DNA of 64,000 bases from Mycolicibacterium goodii (GCF_001187505.1 NZ_CP012150.1:1550001-1614000), one strand, 5' to 3'; counted from the first letter of the stretch, positions 25,306 to 34,094 are shown. Numbers and translations: made by a program. The notes: a model not told the origin generated them from the letters alone.

Positions 25306-26420
25306 GCCTGGAATTCTGCCTGCTCCCTGGTGAGGGCCCGCATCTGCTCGCTCAACGTGAAGCCGAGCCCCGGGCGGTCGGGCAGCCACATGCGGCCGTC
25401 GCGGATCTCGATGCGTTCGTCGAACAGCGGGTTGAGCCATTCGAAGTGTTCGACCCACGGTTCGGTCGGATAGGCGGCCGCGAGGTGCAGGTGGATCTCC
25501 ATCGCGTAGTGCGGCGCGAGCGCGAGGCCGGCGTGCGCGGCCAGCGTCGCGAACCGCAGAAACGGGGTGATGCCCCCGATGCGCGGCGCATCGGGTTGCA
25601 CGATGCCGCGGTATCCGGCATCGATCAGGGCCATGTGCTCGGGGACCGAGGTGAGCATCTCGCCGGTCGCGATCGGGGTGTCGAAGGTGTGACTGAGATC
25701 GGCGTGGCCCACGGCATCCCACGCGTCGAGCGGTTCCTCGATCCACACCAGGTCGAACTGCTCGAGCTCACGGCACATCCGCCGTGCCCTGGCCCGGTCC
25801 CACTGCTGGTTGGCGTCCACCATCAGCGGGGTGTCCCCGAGGTGTGCCCGCAGCGCGGCCACCCGCTTGAGATCTTCCTTCCAGTCGGGCTGGCCCACTT
25901 TGATCTTGATGCCGCCGATGCCCGATTCCAGCGATGCGGTGGCGGCCTCCTTGATCTCGTCGACCGAGGCCTGCAGGAACCCGCCGGAGGTGTTGTACAC
26001 CCGGCACGAATCCCGGTGCGCGCCGATCAGTTTGGCCAGCGGCAGGTTGGCACGCCTGGCCTTGAGGTCCCACAGCGCCACGTCGAGTGCGGCGATCGCC
26101 TGGGTGGCCACGCCGGACCGGCCCACCGATGCGCCCGCCCACAGCAGCGACTGGTAGATGCGGTCGATGTCGGAGGGGTCCTGGCCGATTGCGACGTCGG
26201 CGATCTCGCGCAGGTGGGTGTACTGGGCGGGCCCGCCCGCGCGCTTGGAGTAGCTGAACCCCATTCCCTGCAGGCCCGCCTCGGTGCTGACCTCGACGAA
26301 CAGCAGAACGGTTTCGGTGAGCGGTTTCTGCCGTCCGGTGAGCACCTTGGCGTCGCTCACCGGCTTGGGCAGGGGCAGGACCACGTGGGACAACCGGAGG
26401 CTACGGATGCGATCAGTCAT
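25302..26420 (-). CDS. galactarate/talarate dehydratase-like enolase
   Basis: A 372-residue enolase-superfamily enzyme of the mandelate racemase subgroup. Catalytic KIK (Lys172, Lys174), metal ligands Asp202, Glu228, Glu254 and the Asp277/His304 dyad are all present. SYSKRAGG, VDANQQWDR and EHFEWLNPLF follow the Salmonella L-talarate/galactarate dehydratase pattern closely, so it should dehydrate an aldarate to a 2-keto-3-deoxy acid. ATG 26420 is leaderless (-10 TAGACT 6 nt before). It is coupled to its GntR gene. Confidence 0.82.
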   Translation of the reverse strand: MTDRIRSLRLSHVVLPLPKPVSDAKVLTGRQKPLTETVLLFVEVSTEAGLQGMGFSYSKRAGGPAQYTHLREIADVAIGQDPSDIDRIYQSLLWAGASVGRSGVATQAIAALDVALWDLKARRANLPLAKLIGAHRDSCRVYNTSGGFLQASVDEIKEAATASLESGIGGIKIKVGQPDWKEDLKRVAALRAHLGDTPLMVDANQQWDRARARRMCRELEQFDLVWIEEPLDAWDAVGHADLSHTFDTPIATGEMLTSVPEHMALIDAGYRGIVQPDAPRIGGITPFLRFATLAAHAGLALAPHYAMEIHLHLAAAYPTEPWVEHFEWLNPLFDERIEIRDGRMWLPDRPGLGFTLSEQMRALTREQAEFQA

Positions 26421-26445
26421 ATGACAAGTCTACAACTTGTCATAT
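26419..26445. promoter_or_regulatory. GntR/FCD operator over a leaderless promoter
   Basis: ATATGACAAGT (26419-26429) and ACTTGTCATAT (26435-26445) are perfect 11-bp arms around CTACA. The centre aaGTCTACaa fits the GT-N2-AC core of FadR-type sites. On the minus strand TAGACT (26432-26427) is a -10 box exactly 6 nt before ATG 26420, so the operator covers -10, start site and start codon. Confidence 0.6.
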
Positions 26446-26460
26446 AAGTAGGATAGTCCC

Positions 26461-27552
26461 TCAGTCGAAGTCGATCACCTGACGCACCGCCCGGCCCTCG
26501 GCCAGTTCGTCCATGCCGGCGTTTATCTCGTCAAGAGTGATCGTCGAGGACACCAGGGATTCCACCGGCAGCCGCCCGGCGCGCCACAACTCCACGAAGC
26601 GCGGAATGTCGCGCGAGGGCACCGCCGAGCCGAGGTAACTGCCGATCAGTGAGCGGCCCTCGGCGACAAAGCCCAACGGCGACACCGTGATCCGTGCATC
26701 CGGCCGCGGCAGCCCGACGGTGATGGTGCGGCCGCCCGGGCCGGTGAGCGCGATCGCGGTCTCCAGCGCGGCCGGGTGTCCCGCGGCCTCGATCACCACC
26801 TCGGCCTTCAAGTCGGCGGCCTGCTCTGGCGTGAAGGTCTCGTGCACACCGAGTTCGCGCGCGCGGGCCAACTTGTCGGACAACTGATCGACGCCGACCA
26901 CACGCACGTCGTCGTGCGCGAGTGCGGTCAGTGCCGCGGCCATCCCGACGCCACCGAGGCCGACGATCACGACGGTCTGCCCGGGCTTGGGCCTGCCGAC
27001 GTTGAGCACCGCTCCGCCGCCGGTCAGCACCGCGCAGCCCAACAGCGCGGCGACCGTGGCGGGCACGTCGGCGGGCACCGGGACGATCGAGCGGCGGTCC
27101 ACCACGGCGTGCGTCGCGAACCCGGACACGCCCAGGTGGTGGAACACCTCCTCGCCGTCGCGACGCAACCGGATGTCGCCGTTCATCAACGTGCCCGCAC
27201 CGTTGGCGACCGATCCCGGTCCGCACGGCGTCAGCCCGTCGGTGGCGCAGGCCGGGCACGATCCGCACCGGGGCAGGAACGTCATCACCACCCGCTGGCC
27301 CGCCTGCAGGTCCGCGGCGGGCGTCTCCACGACACCCGCGGCCTCGTGACCCAGCAGCATCGGCACCGGGCGCACCCGGTTGCCGTCGACGACCGACAGA
27401 TCCGAGTGGCACAGCCCAGCCGACTCGATACGCACCAGCAACTCGTCCGGCCCGGGCTCGGCCAGGTCCAGTTCGGAGATGGTGAGCGGCCGGGATTCGG
27501 CGTAGGGACGGGGTGCACCGATGCGTTCGAGGACGGCTCCGCGGATCTTCAT
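26461..27552 (-). CDS. zinc-dependent alcohol dehydrogenase
   Basis: A 363-residue class III-like medium-chain dehydrogenase. Catalytic zinc ligands Cys48 and His69 (GLCHSD, GHEAAG), structural zinc Cys in RCGSCPACATDGLTPC, and NAD loop VGLGGVGMA are intact. Structure resembles mycobacterial AdhD/formaldehyde-mycothiol-type enzymes, which differ in cofactor use; the actual alcohol is unknown. Ends 40 bp from the dehydratase start on the same strand, with the dehydratase promoter between them. Confidence 0.84.
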   Translation of the reverse strand: MKIRGAVLERIGAPRPYAESRPLTISELDLAEPGPDELLVRIESAGLCHSDLSVVDGNRVRPVPMLLGHEAAGVVETPAADLQAGQRVVMTFLPRCGSCPACATDGLTPCGPGSVANGAGTLMNGDIRLRRDGEEVFHHLGVSGFATHAVVDRRSIVPVPADVPATVAALLGCAVLTGGGAVLNVGRPKPGQTVVIVGLGGVGMAAALTALAHDDVRVVGVDQLSDKLARARELGVHETFTPEQAADLKAEVVIEAAGHPAALETAIALTGPGGRTITVGLPRPDARITVSPLGFVAEGRSLIGSYLGSAVPSRDIPRFVELWRAGRLPVESLVSSTITLDEINAGMDELAEGRAVRQVIDFD

Positions 27553-27588
27553 GGGATCCAGACTGCCCCCTACTGCAAGACTTCAGCC

Positions 27589-28065
27589 ATGACCGGTCGT
27601 GACGAGCCCATCCCCACCAGCCGTGAATTCCCGGTGCACTGGCCGGTGGGCACCCGATGGACCGACAACGACATGTTCGGCCACCTCAACAACGCCGTGT
27701 ACTACGAGTTGTTCGACACCGCGATCAACGCGTGGATCGACACCAGCTGCGACATCGATCCCGTCACCGCGCCGTGGCTCGGCGTGGTCGCCGAATCGGG
27801 CTGCCGCTACTTCGCGGAGCTGAAGTTCCCGAGCGCGCTCGCCGTGGGGTTGTCGGTCGCCCGGCTCGGCACCAGCAGCGTCACCTACCGGCTGGCGTTG
27901 TTCGAGGCCGGCCGGGCGGGCGAAGAGGGCGGGGAAGGCACGGCCGATGTCCCGGTCGCTGCCGTCGGGCGCTGGGTGCACGTGTACGTCGACCGGGACT
28001 CGCGCCGTCCGGTTCCCATCCCCGACCCCATCCGCGACCTGCTGGCTTCGGCGGTGCGCCGGTAG
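27589..28065 (+). CDS. acyl-CoA thioesterase (hot-dog fold)
   Basis: A 158-residue 4HBT-type hot-dog protein with the active-site stretch DNDMFGHLNNAVYYELFD (Asp and His-Asn at the usual positions). It likely hydrolyses an acyl-CoA. ATG 27589 is 36 bp from the divergent alcohol dehydrogenase start; no strong Shine-Dalgarno. The Gly/Glu-rich loop (GRAGEEGGEGTADVP) before the last strand is an insertion relative to short family members. Confidence 0.8.
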   Translation: MTGRDEPIPTSREFPVHWPVGTRWTDNDMFGHLNNAVYYELFDTAINAWIDTSCDIDPVTAPWLGVVAESGCRYFAELKFPSALAVGLSVARLGTSSVTYRLALFEAGRAGEEGGEGTADVPVAAVGRWVHVYVDRDSRRPVPIPDPIRDLLASAVRR

Positions 28066-28070
28066 CTCGA

Positions 28071-28076
28071 TATGCT
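28071..28076 (+). promoter_or_regulatory. -10 box of the START-like gene
   Basis: TATGCT lies 6 nt before ATG 28083, matching leaderless promoters elsewhere in the window. It lies just after the thioesterase stop, so the START gene can be transcribed alone. Confidence 0.4.
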
Positions 28077-28082
28077 CGGCGG

Positions 28083-28526
28083 ATGCCGCTCGTGAGCAAG
28101 ACTGTCGAGGTCGCGGCCTCCGCCGAGACGATCAGGTCGATCGTCTCGGATTTCGAGGCCTACCCGCACTGGAACCCCGAGATCAAGGGGTGTTGGATCC
28201 TCGCCCGGTACAACGACGGGCGGCCCAGCCAGCTGCGGCTCGACGTCGAGATCCAGGGGCAGTCGGGCGTGTTCATCACTGCCGTGTACTACCCGGCCGA
28301 GAACCAGATCTTCACGATGCTGCAGCAGGGCGACCACTTCACCAAACAGGAGCAGCGGTTCTCGATCGTCCCGCTCGGCCCCGACACCACGCTGCTGCAG
28401 GTCGATCTCGACGTCGAGGTCAAGCTGCCGGTCCCGGGTCCCATGGTCAAGAAGCTCGCGGGGGAGACCCTGGAGCATCTCGCCAAGGCCCTGCAGGGCC
28501 GCGTCGAGCAGCTCACCCAGAGCTAA
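28083..28526 (+). CDS. START/SRPBCC-family lipid-binding-like protein
   Basis: A 147-residue SRPBCC protein (polyketide cyclase/dehydrase group): VSKTVEVAASAETIRSIVSD, helix AYPHWNPE and the C-terminal long helix GETLEHLAKALQGRVEQL. Such proteins bind hydrophobic ligands in a deep pocket. Several mycobacterial relatives sit next to mce operons, as this one does; a role in lipid handling is plausible. It converges with, and overlaps by 4 bp, the mce1R gene. Confidence 0.8.
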   Translation: MPLVSKTVEVAASAETIRSIVSDFEAYPHWNPEIKGCWILARYNDGRPSQLRLDVEIQGQSGVFITAVYYPAENQIFTMLQQGDHFTKQEQRFSIVPLGPDTTLLQVDLDVEVKLPVPGPMVKKLAGETLEHLAKALQGRVEQLTQS

Positions 28527-29215
28527 TCCCACATCCCGATCTGTTCCAGGCGTGCGATGAGTCGTCGTGCGCCGTCGGCGAACTGGGCGCCGTTGAGTTC
28601 GACGACCCGTCGCGCGTCGCGCCGCCGCAGCGCCTCGATGAGCTGTCGGTGACCGGTCACGGCCTCTTCGCCCCAGCTCAGGTCGGTCGAGTAGACCAGC
28701 GCGGGTAGGTACCGCGCAACGTGCAGCAGGAACCAGGCGAGCTTGATGCGTCCGCTCGCGTGGTTGAAGGCGCGGTGGAAGGCGAACTCGGCCGCCGAGA
28801 TCCGATCGGGGTCGCCGTGCCCGATGGCGGTCGCGAGTTCGTCGTTGAGGCGTTCGAGTTCGTCGATCTGTTCGTCGGTGATCCGGGTGACGGTCGTGGC
28901 GGCGAGTTCGCGCGCGATGGTCTCCTGCAGCCAGAAGATGTCCTCGACGTCGGTGCGGGTCATCGGGACGACGACGTGGCCGCGGTGCGGTTCGAGCTGC
29001 ACCATGCCTTCGCCGCGCAGCGTGCGCAGCGCCTCGCGCACCGGGGTGATGCTGACACCGAGTGCGGCCGCGGTCTCGTCGAGCCTGATGAACGTGCCGG
29101 GGCGCAGCGCCCCGGTCATGATCTCGGCCCGCAGGTGGGCCGCCACCTCGTCGGAGAGCTGCTCGCGACGCACACCGCGGCGCGCTCGCGCGGCGGTCTT
29201 GACGGGCGTGTTCAC
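28523..29215 (-). CDS. mce1R: Mce1R-like GntR repressor of mce1
   Basis: A 230-residue GntR/FCD regulator: HTH (DETAAALGVSITPVREALRTL) and a helical ligand domain (AEFAFHRAFNHASGRIKL). GTG 29215 is preferred since GGAGAG lies 8 nt upstream; the longer frame to 29293 has no such site. Divergent from fadD5 by 149 bp, the same position as Mce1R of M. tuberculosis, which represses the mce1 operon and responds to fatty acids. Identification is from position and family. Confidence 0.85.
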   Translation of the reverse strand: MNTPVKTAARARRGVRREQLSDEVAAHLRAEIMTGALRPGTFIRLDETAAALGVSITPVREALRTLRGEGMVQLEPHRGHVVVPMTRTDVEDIFWLQETIARELAATTVTRITDEQIDELERLNDELATAIGHGDPDRISAAEFAFHRAFNHASGRIKLAWFLLHVARYLPALVYSTDLSWGEEAVTGHRQLIEALRRRDARRVVELNGAQFADGARRLIARLEQIGMWD

Positions 29216-29250
29216 TGGTCTCTCCGGTCCTGTCTCGGGTCGGGCGTTCG

Positions 29251-29310
29251 GGGTTGTCCCGATCGCTTCGAGGCCATAATGTGACCGGGGCAACCCAATG
29301 TTTGATCAAA
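29251..29310. promoter_or_regulatory. mce1R-fadD5 divergent control region
   Basis: Two inverted structures lie here: GGGTTGTCCCG (29251-29261) against CGGGGCAACCC (29286-29296), 10 of 11 matching, and the palindrome TTTGATCAAA (29301-29310) followed by TATCAA. Either could be the Mce1R operator. Both starts are within 70 bp. Confidence 0.4.
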
Positions 29311-29364
29311 TATCAACATCGCGCAACTACGGGTGAGTTGCACCGAACATGGAGTACAGAGCCG

Positions 29365-30999
29365 TTGACTTCAGTGCCGTCCCAGATCGAGCAGCCGTAC
29401 CTGGCCCGTCGCCAGAACTGGGTCAACCAGCTGACCCGCCACGCGATGATGCAGCCCGACAAGACCGCCATGCGTTTCCTGGGGCACACCACCACCTGGC
29501 GTGAACTCGACGACCGCGTCACCCGGTTGGCCGGGGCGCTGAGCCGCCGCGGTGTGGGCTTCGGCGACCGGGTGCTGATCCTGATGCTCAACCGCACGGA
29601 GTTCATCGAGGCCATGCTCGCCGCGAACCGGCTCGGCGCCATCGCGGTCCCGGTGAACTTCCGGATGACCCCACCCGAGATCGCGTTCCTGGTCGGCGAC
29701 TGCGAAGCGCACGTGGTGGTCACCGAGCAGGTGCTGGCGGGTGTCGCCACCGCGGTCCGCGATCTCGACGCGACGCTGCAGACGGTGATCGTGGCGGGCG
29801 GCGCCACCGAGGACGGTGTGCTGGGCTACGACGATCTGCTCGCCGAGCCGGGCGAACCGCCCGCCCCGGTCGACATCCCCAACGACTCACCGGCGCTGAT
29901 CATGTACACCTCGGGCACCACCGGGCGCCCCAAGGGGGCGGTGCTCACCCACACCAACCTGACGGCCCAGGCGATGACGACGCTGTTCACCACGGGCGTG
30001 GAGCTCAACAGCGACGTGGGGTTCATCGGCGTGCCGCTGTTCCACATCGCCGGTATCGCGGGCAACGTGCTCAGCGGCCTGACGCTCGGCCTGCCGACGG
30101 TGCTCTACCCGCTCGGCGCGTTCGATCCCGACGGACTGCTGGATGTCCTTGAGGCCGAACAGGTCACGGGCATCTTCCTGGTGCCCGCCCAGTGGCAGGC
30201 GGTGTGCGCCGCGCAGCGCGCCCGGCCGCGCAACCTGAAACTGCGGGTGCTGTCGTGGGGTGCGGCGCCTGCATCGGACACGCTGCTGCGCGAGATGAAC
30301 CAGGTGTTCCCCGACGCGCAGATCTTCGCGGCGTTCGGGCAGACCGAGATGTCACCGGTCACCTGCATGTTGTTGGGCGACGACGCCATTCGCAAGCTGG
30401 GTTCGGTGGGCCGGGTCATCCCGACGGTCTCGGCGCGCGTGGTCGACGACAACATGAACGACGTGCCGGTCGGCGAGGTCGGCGAGATCGTCTACCGCGG
30501 ACCCAATCTGATGGTGGGTTACTGGAACAATTCGAGGGCCACCGCTGAGGCGTTCGCCGGCGGCTGGTTCCACTCGGGCGACCTGGTGCGCCAGGACCAG
30601 GACGGCTACGTCTGGGTGGTCGACCGCAAGAAGGACATGATCATCTCGGGCGGCGAGAACATCTACTGCGCGGAGGTCGAGAACGCGCTTGCGGCCCATC
30701 CGGCCATCGGCGAGGTCGCGGTGATCGGCAGGCCGCACGAGAAGTGGGGCGAGGTGCCGGTGGCCGTCGTCGCGCTCAATTCCGCGAGTGCCGAATCGCT
30801 CACGCTGGCCGAACTCGACGGCTTCCTCACCGAGCGGCTGGCCCGGTACAAGCACCCCAAGGCGATCGAGATCGTCGACGCGTTGCCCCGTAATCCGTCG
30901 GGCAAGGTGCTCAAGACCGAGCTGCGTGAACGCTTCGGGAGGTCGGGGTCGGTTGACGGTAACGAAAGCAGCTCTGCAACAACGGTTTCTGCCGGTTGA
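29365..30999 (+). CDS. fadD5: fatty-acyl-CoA synthetase FadD5
   Basis: A 544-residue acyl-CoA synthetase. Adenylation signatures: YTSGTTGRPKG, GQTEMSPV, YWNNSRAT and DRKKDMIISGGENIY; catalytic Lys in NPSGKVLK. TTG 29365 is chosen because GGAG stands 10 nt upstream (29351); GTG 29374 is the alternative. It activates fatty acids released or imported by Mce1. First gene of the mce1 operon. Confidence 0.9.
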   Translation: MTSVPSQIEQPYLARRQNWVNQLTRHAMMQPDKTAMRFLGHTTTWRELDDRVTRLAGALSRRGVGFGDRVLILMLNRTEFIEAMLAANRLGAIAVPVNFRMTPPEIAFLVGDCEAHVVVTEQVLAGVATAVRDLDATLQTVIVAGGATEDGVLGYDDLLAEPGEPPAPVDIPNDSPALIMYTSGTTGRPKGAVLTHTNLTAQAMTTLFTTGVELNSDVGFIGVPLFHIAGIAGNVLSGLTLGLPTVLYPLGAFDPDGLLDVLEAEQVTGIFLVPAQWQAVCAAQRARPRNLKLRVLSWGAAPASDTLLREMNQVFPDAQIFAAFGQTEMSPVTCMLLGDDAIRKLGSVGRVIPTVSARVVDDNMNDVPVGEVGEIVYRGPNLMVGYWNNSRATAEAFAGGWFHSGDLVRQDQDGYVWVVDRKKDMIISGGENIYCAEVENALAAHPAIGEVAVIGRPHEKWGEVPVAVVALNSASAESLTLAELDGFLTERLARYKHPKAIEIVDALPRNPSGKVLKTELRERFGRSGSVDGNESSSATTVSAG

Positions 31000-31086
31000 G
31001 GGGCAATATAGGCAATCAGAGGCACCTTTGCTAACAGTTCGGGGCATAATCCAGCCGATGCGGTGCAAGGCCCGGATCGGATCGGG

Positions 31087-31122
31087 TACAGTCCGGTGGT
31101 CTCACTTACTACCCGCGAGTAG
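31087..31122 (+). promoter_or_regulatory. possible internal promoter before yrbE1A
   Basis: The 192-bp fadD5-yrbE1A gap contains a TACAGT -10-like box (31087-31092) without a clear -35, and an imperfect palindrome CTACCCGCGAGTAG (31109-31122) downstream of it. A promoter at this position has been reported in M. tuberculosis. Confidence 0.35.
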
Positions 31123-31165
31123 GGAGACGCGGATCACTGGAACTGGCAGGCGGCAAGGAGGGGGC

Positions 31166-31195
31166 GTGGATCACGTCCAGGGAGGGCACCTGTGA
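31166..31195 (+). CDS. nine-codon leader ORF coupled to yrbE1A
   Basis: GTG 31166 follows a strong AAGGAGGGGG (31155-31164) and reads MDHVQGGHL before TGA 31193-31195, which overlaps the GTG start of yrbE1A (31192). Translation of the mini-ORF would deliver ribosomes to yrbE1A. Peptide function is unlikely; it is probably a coupling device. An alternative view is that the strong site simply helps yrbE1A directly. Confidence 0.35.
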   Translation: MDHVQGGHL

Positions 31196-31992
31196 CGGCG
31201 TCGACCGATGGCCTCGTCGCTTACATGCGTGGTCAGGTGGAGAAGCCGCTGGCGATGGTCGGCGGCTTCTTCAAGATGTCGGTGATGACCGGAAAGGCTC
31301 TGTTCACCCGGCCTTTCCAGTGGAAGGAATTCGTCCTCCAGAGCTGGTTTCTGATTCGCGTCGCGTTCCTGCCGACCCTTGCGGTGTCGATCCCCCTGAC
31401 CGTGCTCATCATCTTCACGCTCAACATCCTGTTGGCGGAGTTCGGTGCGGCCGACGTCTCGGGCGCCGGTGCCGCACTCGGCGCCGTGACCCAACTGGGG
31501 CCGCTGGTGACGGTGCTCGTCGTCGCAGGCGCGGGATCCACCGCCATCTGTGCTGATCTCGGTGCCCGCACCGTGCGTGAGGAGATCGACGCGCTCGAGG
31601 TGCTCGGCATCGATCCCATCGAGCGTCTCGTGGTGCCCCGCGTGGTCGCCTCGACGTTCGTGGCCTTCATGCTCAACGGCGCGGTGATCACCATCGGCCT
31701 GGTCGGCGGGTTCTTCTTCGGCGTGTACATCCAGAACGTCTCGGCGGGTGCGTACGTGTCCACCCTGACGCTGCTCACGGGCTTTCCCGAGGTGATGATC
31801 TCGGTCATCAAGGCGACGCTGTTCGGTCTGATCGCCGGTCTCGTCGGCTGCTACCGCGGCCTGACCGTCGCGGGCGGTTCGAAGGGTGTCGGAACCGCGG
31901 TGAACGAGACCCTCGTGCTCTGTGTGGTCGCGTTGTTCGCGGTCAACGTCGTGCTCACCACGATCGGTGTGCGGTTCGGGACAGGGCGCTGA
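31192..31992 (+). CDS. yrbE1A: Mce1 permease subunit YrbE1A (MlaE-type)
   Basis: A 266-residue MlaE-family permease: amphipathic start, about five helices, and the central coupling motif TVREEIDALEVLGIDPIERL, where the Glu-rich loop contacts the ATPase MceG (encoded elsewhere). GTG 31192 has GGGAGGG 5 nt before it. Forms the membrane pore with YrbE1B for lipid transfer from the Mce1A-F channel. Confidence 0.92.
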   Translation: MTASTDGLVAYMRGQVEKPLAMVGGFFKMSVMTGKALFTRPFQWKEFVLQSWFLIRVAFLPTLAVSIPLTVLIIFTLNILLAEFGAADVSGAGAALGAVTQLGPLVTVLVVAGAGSTAICADLGARTVREEIDALEVLGIDPIERLVVPRVVASTFVAFMLNGAVITIGLVGGFFFGVYIQNVSAGAYVSTLTLLTGFPEVMISVIKATLFGLIAGLVGCYRGLTVAGGSKGVGTAVNETLVLCVVALFAVNVVLTTIGVRFGTGR

Positions 31993-31993
31993 C

Positions 31994-32863
31994 ATGAGTA
32001 CTGTTCAGGTCCTGCGGTCGCGGTTCCCCCGGGCGTTCTCGCGTTCCGCCGAGATCGCCGCCACCCCGGCACGGTTGCTCGACAGCATGGGCCACGTCGC
32101 GTGGTTCGTCGTGCAGGCGATCGTGCATGTGCCGCACGCGTTCCGGCATTACCGGCGTGAATCGTTGCGCCTGGTCGCCGAAATCGGCATGGGTACCGGC
32201 GCGATGGCCGTCATCGGCGGCACCGTCGCGATCATCGGCTTCGTCACGTTGTCGGCGGGTTCGCTGATCGCCATCCAGGGCTTCGCCTCACTGGGCAACA
32301 TCGGTGTCGAGGCGTTCACCGGATTCTTCGCGGCCCTGGCCAACATCCGCGTCGTCGCGCCCGTCGTCACCGGTCAGGCGCTCGCCGCGACGGTCGGGGC
32401 GGGCGCCACGGCCGAACTCGGCGCCATGCGCATCAGCGAAGAGGTCGACGCGCTCGAAGTCATGGGCATCAAGTCGATTTCGTACCTGGTGTCCACGCGC
32501 ATCATGGCAGGCGCGATCGTCATCATCCCGCTGTACGCCATGGCGATCCTGCTGTCGTTCATGTCGGCGCAGCTGGTCACCACGATCTTCTACTCGCAGT
32601 CGGTCGGCACGTACGAGCACTATTTCCACACGTTCCTGCGTGTCGACGACGTGATGTGGTCATTCCTCGAAGTCATCATCATGTCGGTGGTGGTCATGCT
32701 CAACCATTGCTACTTCGGCTATTTCGCCAGCGGCGGTGCCGTCGGCGTGGGCGAGGCCGTCGGGAGGTCGATGCGTACTTCGTTGATCGCGATCGTTCTG
32801 GTGGTCCTGTTGGCATCGTTGGCGCTCTACGGCACCGACCCGAACTTCAACCTCACGGTGTAG
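31994..32863 (+). CDS. yrbE1B: Mce1 permease subunit YrbE1B (MlaE-type)
   Basis: A 289-residue second MlaE-type permease: five helices, with the coupling motif RISEEVDALEVMGIKSISYL. Starts at ATG 31994 one base after the yrbE1A stop. The C-terminal helices (IAIVLVVLLASLALYG) complete the pore. Partners: YrbE1A and the Mce1 proteins downstream. Confidence 0.92.
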   Translation: MSTVQVLRSRFPRAFSRSAEIAATPARLLDSMGHVAWFVVQAIVHVPHAFRHYRRESLRLVAEIGMGTGAMAVIGGTVAIIGFVTLSAGSLIAIQGFASLGNIGVEAFTGFFAALANIRVVAPVVTGQALAATVGAGATAELGAMRISEEVDALEVMGIKSISYLVSTRIMAGAIVIIPLYAMAILLSFMSAQLVTTIFYSQSVGTYEHYFHTFLRVDDVMWSFLEVIIMSVVVMLNHCYFGYFASGGAVGVGEAVGRSMRTSLIAIVLVVLLASLALYGTDPNFNLTV

Positions 32864-32867
32864 CGCG

Positions 32868-34094
32868 ATGACCGAGCCTCCAGCGCCACACGCTCCGCTC
32901 AACAAGCCGAAGACGCCGCCGTACAAGCTGGCCGGTCTGGTCCTCGGCCTGGTCGGCGCGCTGGTCCTCGCGCTCACCTGGATGCAGTTCCGCGGTTCGT
33001 TCGAGGACAAGGTCCAGCTCACGGTCATGTCCGGTCGTGCGGGCCTGTCGATGGACCCGGGTTCGAAGGTCACCTTCAACGGAGTCCCGATCGGGCGCCT
33101 TGCGGCGATCGACGTGGTCGAGGTCGACAACAACCCCGAGGCCCGGCTGACGCTGGACGTCGATCCGAGGTACCTCAGCCTGATCCCGTCCAACGCCGAT
33201 GTCGAGTTGCGGGCCACCACGGTGTTCGGCAACAAGTACATCGCGTTCCTGTCGCCGAAGAACCCGTCCCGCGAACGGATCTCGCCGTCGACGGCGATCC
33301 GTGCGCAGGGTGTGACGACGGAGTTCAACACGCTGTTCGAGACCATCACCGCGATCTCCGAGCAGGTCGACCCGATCAAGCTCAACGAGACCCTGACCGC
33401 GGCCGCGCAGGCGCTCGACGGTCTGGGCGACAAGTTCGGCCGCTCGATCGTCGACGGCAACGCGATCCTCGCCGACGTCAATCCCCGTATGCCGCAGATC
33501 CGCCGCGACATCACGGGCCTGGCGAATCTCGGCGAGGTCTATGCCGACGCGGCCCCTGACCTGTTCGACGGCCTGGGCAACGCGGTCACCACCGCGCGCA
33601 CCCTCAACGAGCAGCGCCACGACCTCGATCAGGCGCTGGTGGCCGCGGTCGGGTTCGGCAACACCGGCGGCGACATCTTCGAGCGCGGCGGCCCGTACCT
33701 GGTGCGCGGGAACCAGGACCTGCTGCCGGTCGCGGAGATGCTCGACCGCAACAGCCCGGCCCTGTTCTGCACGATCCACAACTTCCACGACGCGGCCCCC
33801 AGGTTCGCCGCTCAGACCAACAACGGCTACTCGTTCCAGTTGAACGACACGTTGGTCGGCGCGGGAAACCCCTATGTGTATCCCGACAACCTGCCGCGGG
33901 TGAACGCCAGGGGCGGGCCGGAGGGCAGGCCCGGCTGCTGGCAGCCGATCACCCACGATCTGTGGCCCGCGCCGTATCTGGTGCTCGACACCGGTGCGTC
34001 GATCGCGCCGTACAACCACTTCGAACTCGGCCAACCGATGTTCAACGAGTACGTGTGGGGCCGCCAAGTGGGGGAGAACACGATCAACCCATGA
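32868..34094 (+). CDS. mce1A: Mce1A lipid-binding protein
   Basis: A 408-residue Mce protein: N-terminal anchor ([18 protein letters not shown]), an MlaD domain (residues about 50-125) and long helical needle segment. It sits extracytoplasmically, forming a hydrophobic tunnel with Mce1B-F. In pathogens Mce1A is linked with host-cell entry; here the likely job is fatty/mycolic-acid uptake. The ATG follows the yrbE1B stop by 4 bp. Confidence 0.93.
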   Translation: MTEPPAPHAPLNKPKTPPYKLAGLVLGLVGALVLALTWMQFRGSFEDKVQLTVMSGRAGLSMDPGSKVTFNGVPIGRLAAIDVVEVDNNPEARLTLDVDPRYLSLIPSNADVELRATTVFGNKYIAFLSPKNPSRERISPSTAIRAQGVTTEFNTLFETITAISEQVDPIKLNETLTAAAQALDGLGDKFGRSIVDGNAILADVNPRMPQIRRDITGLANLGEVYADAAPDLFDGLGNAVTTARTLNEQRHDLDQALVAAVGFGNTGGDIFERGGPYLVRGNQDLLPVAEMLDRNSPALFCTIHNFHDAAPRFAAQTNNGYSFQLNDTLVGAGNPYVYPDNLPRVNARGGPEGRPGCWQPITHDLWPAPYLVLDTGASIAPYNHFELGQPMFNEYVWGRQVGENTINP

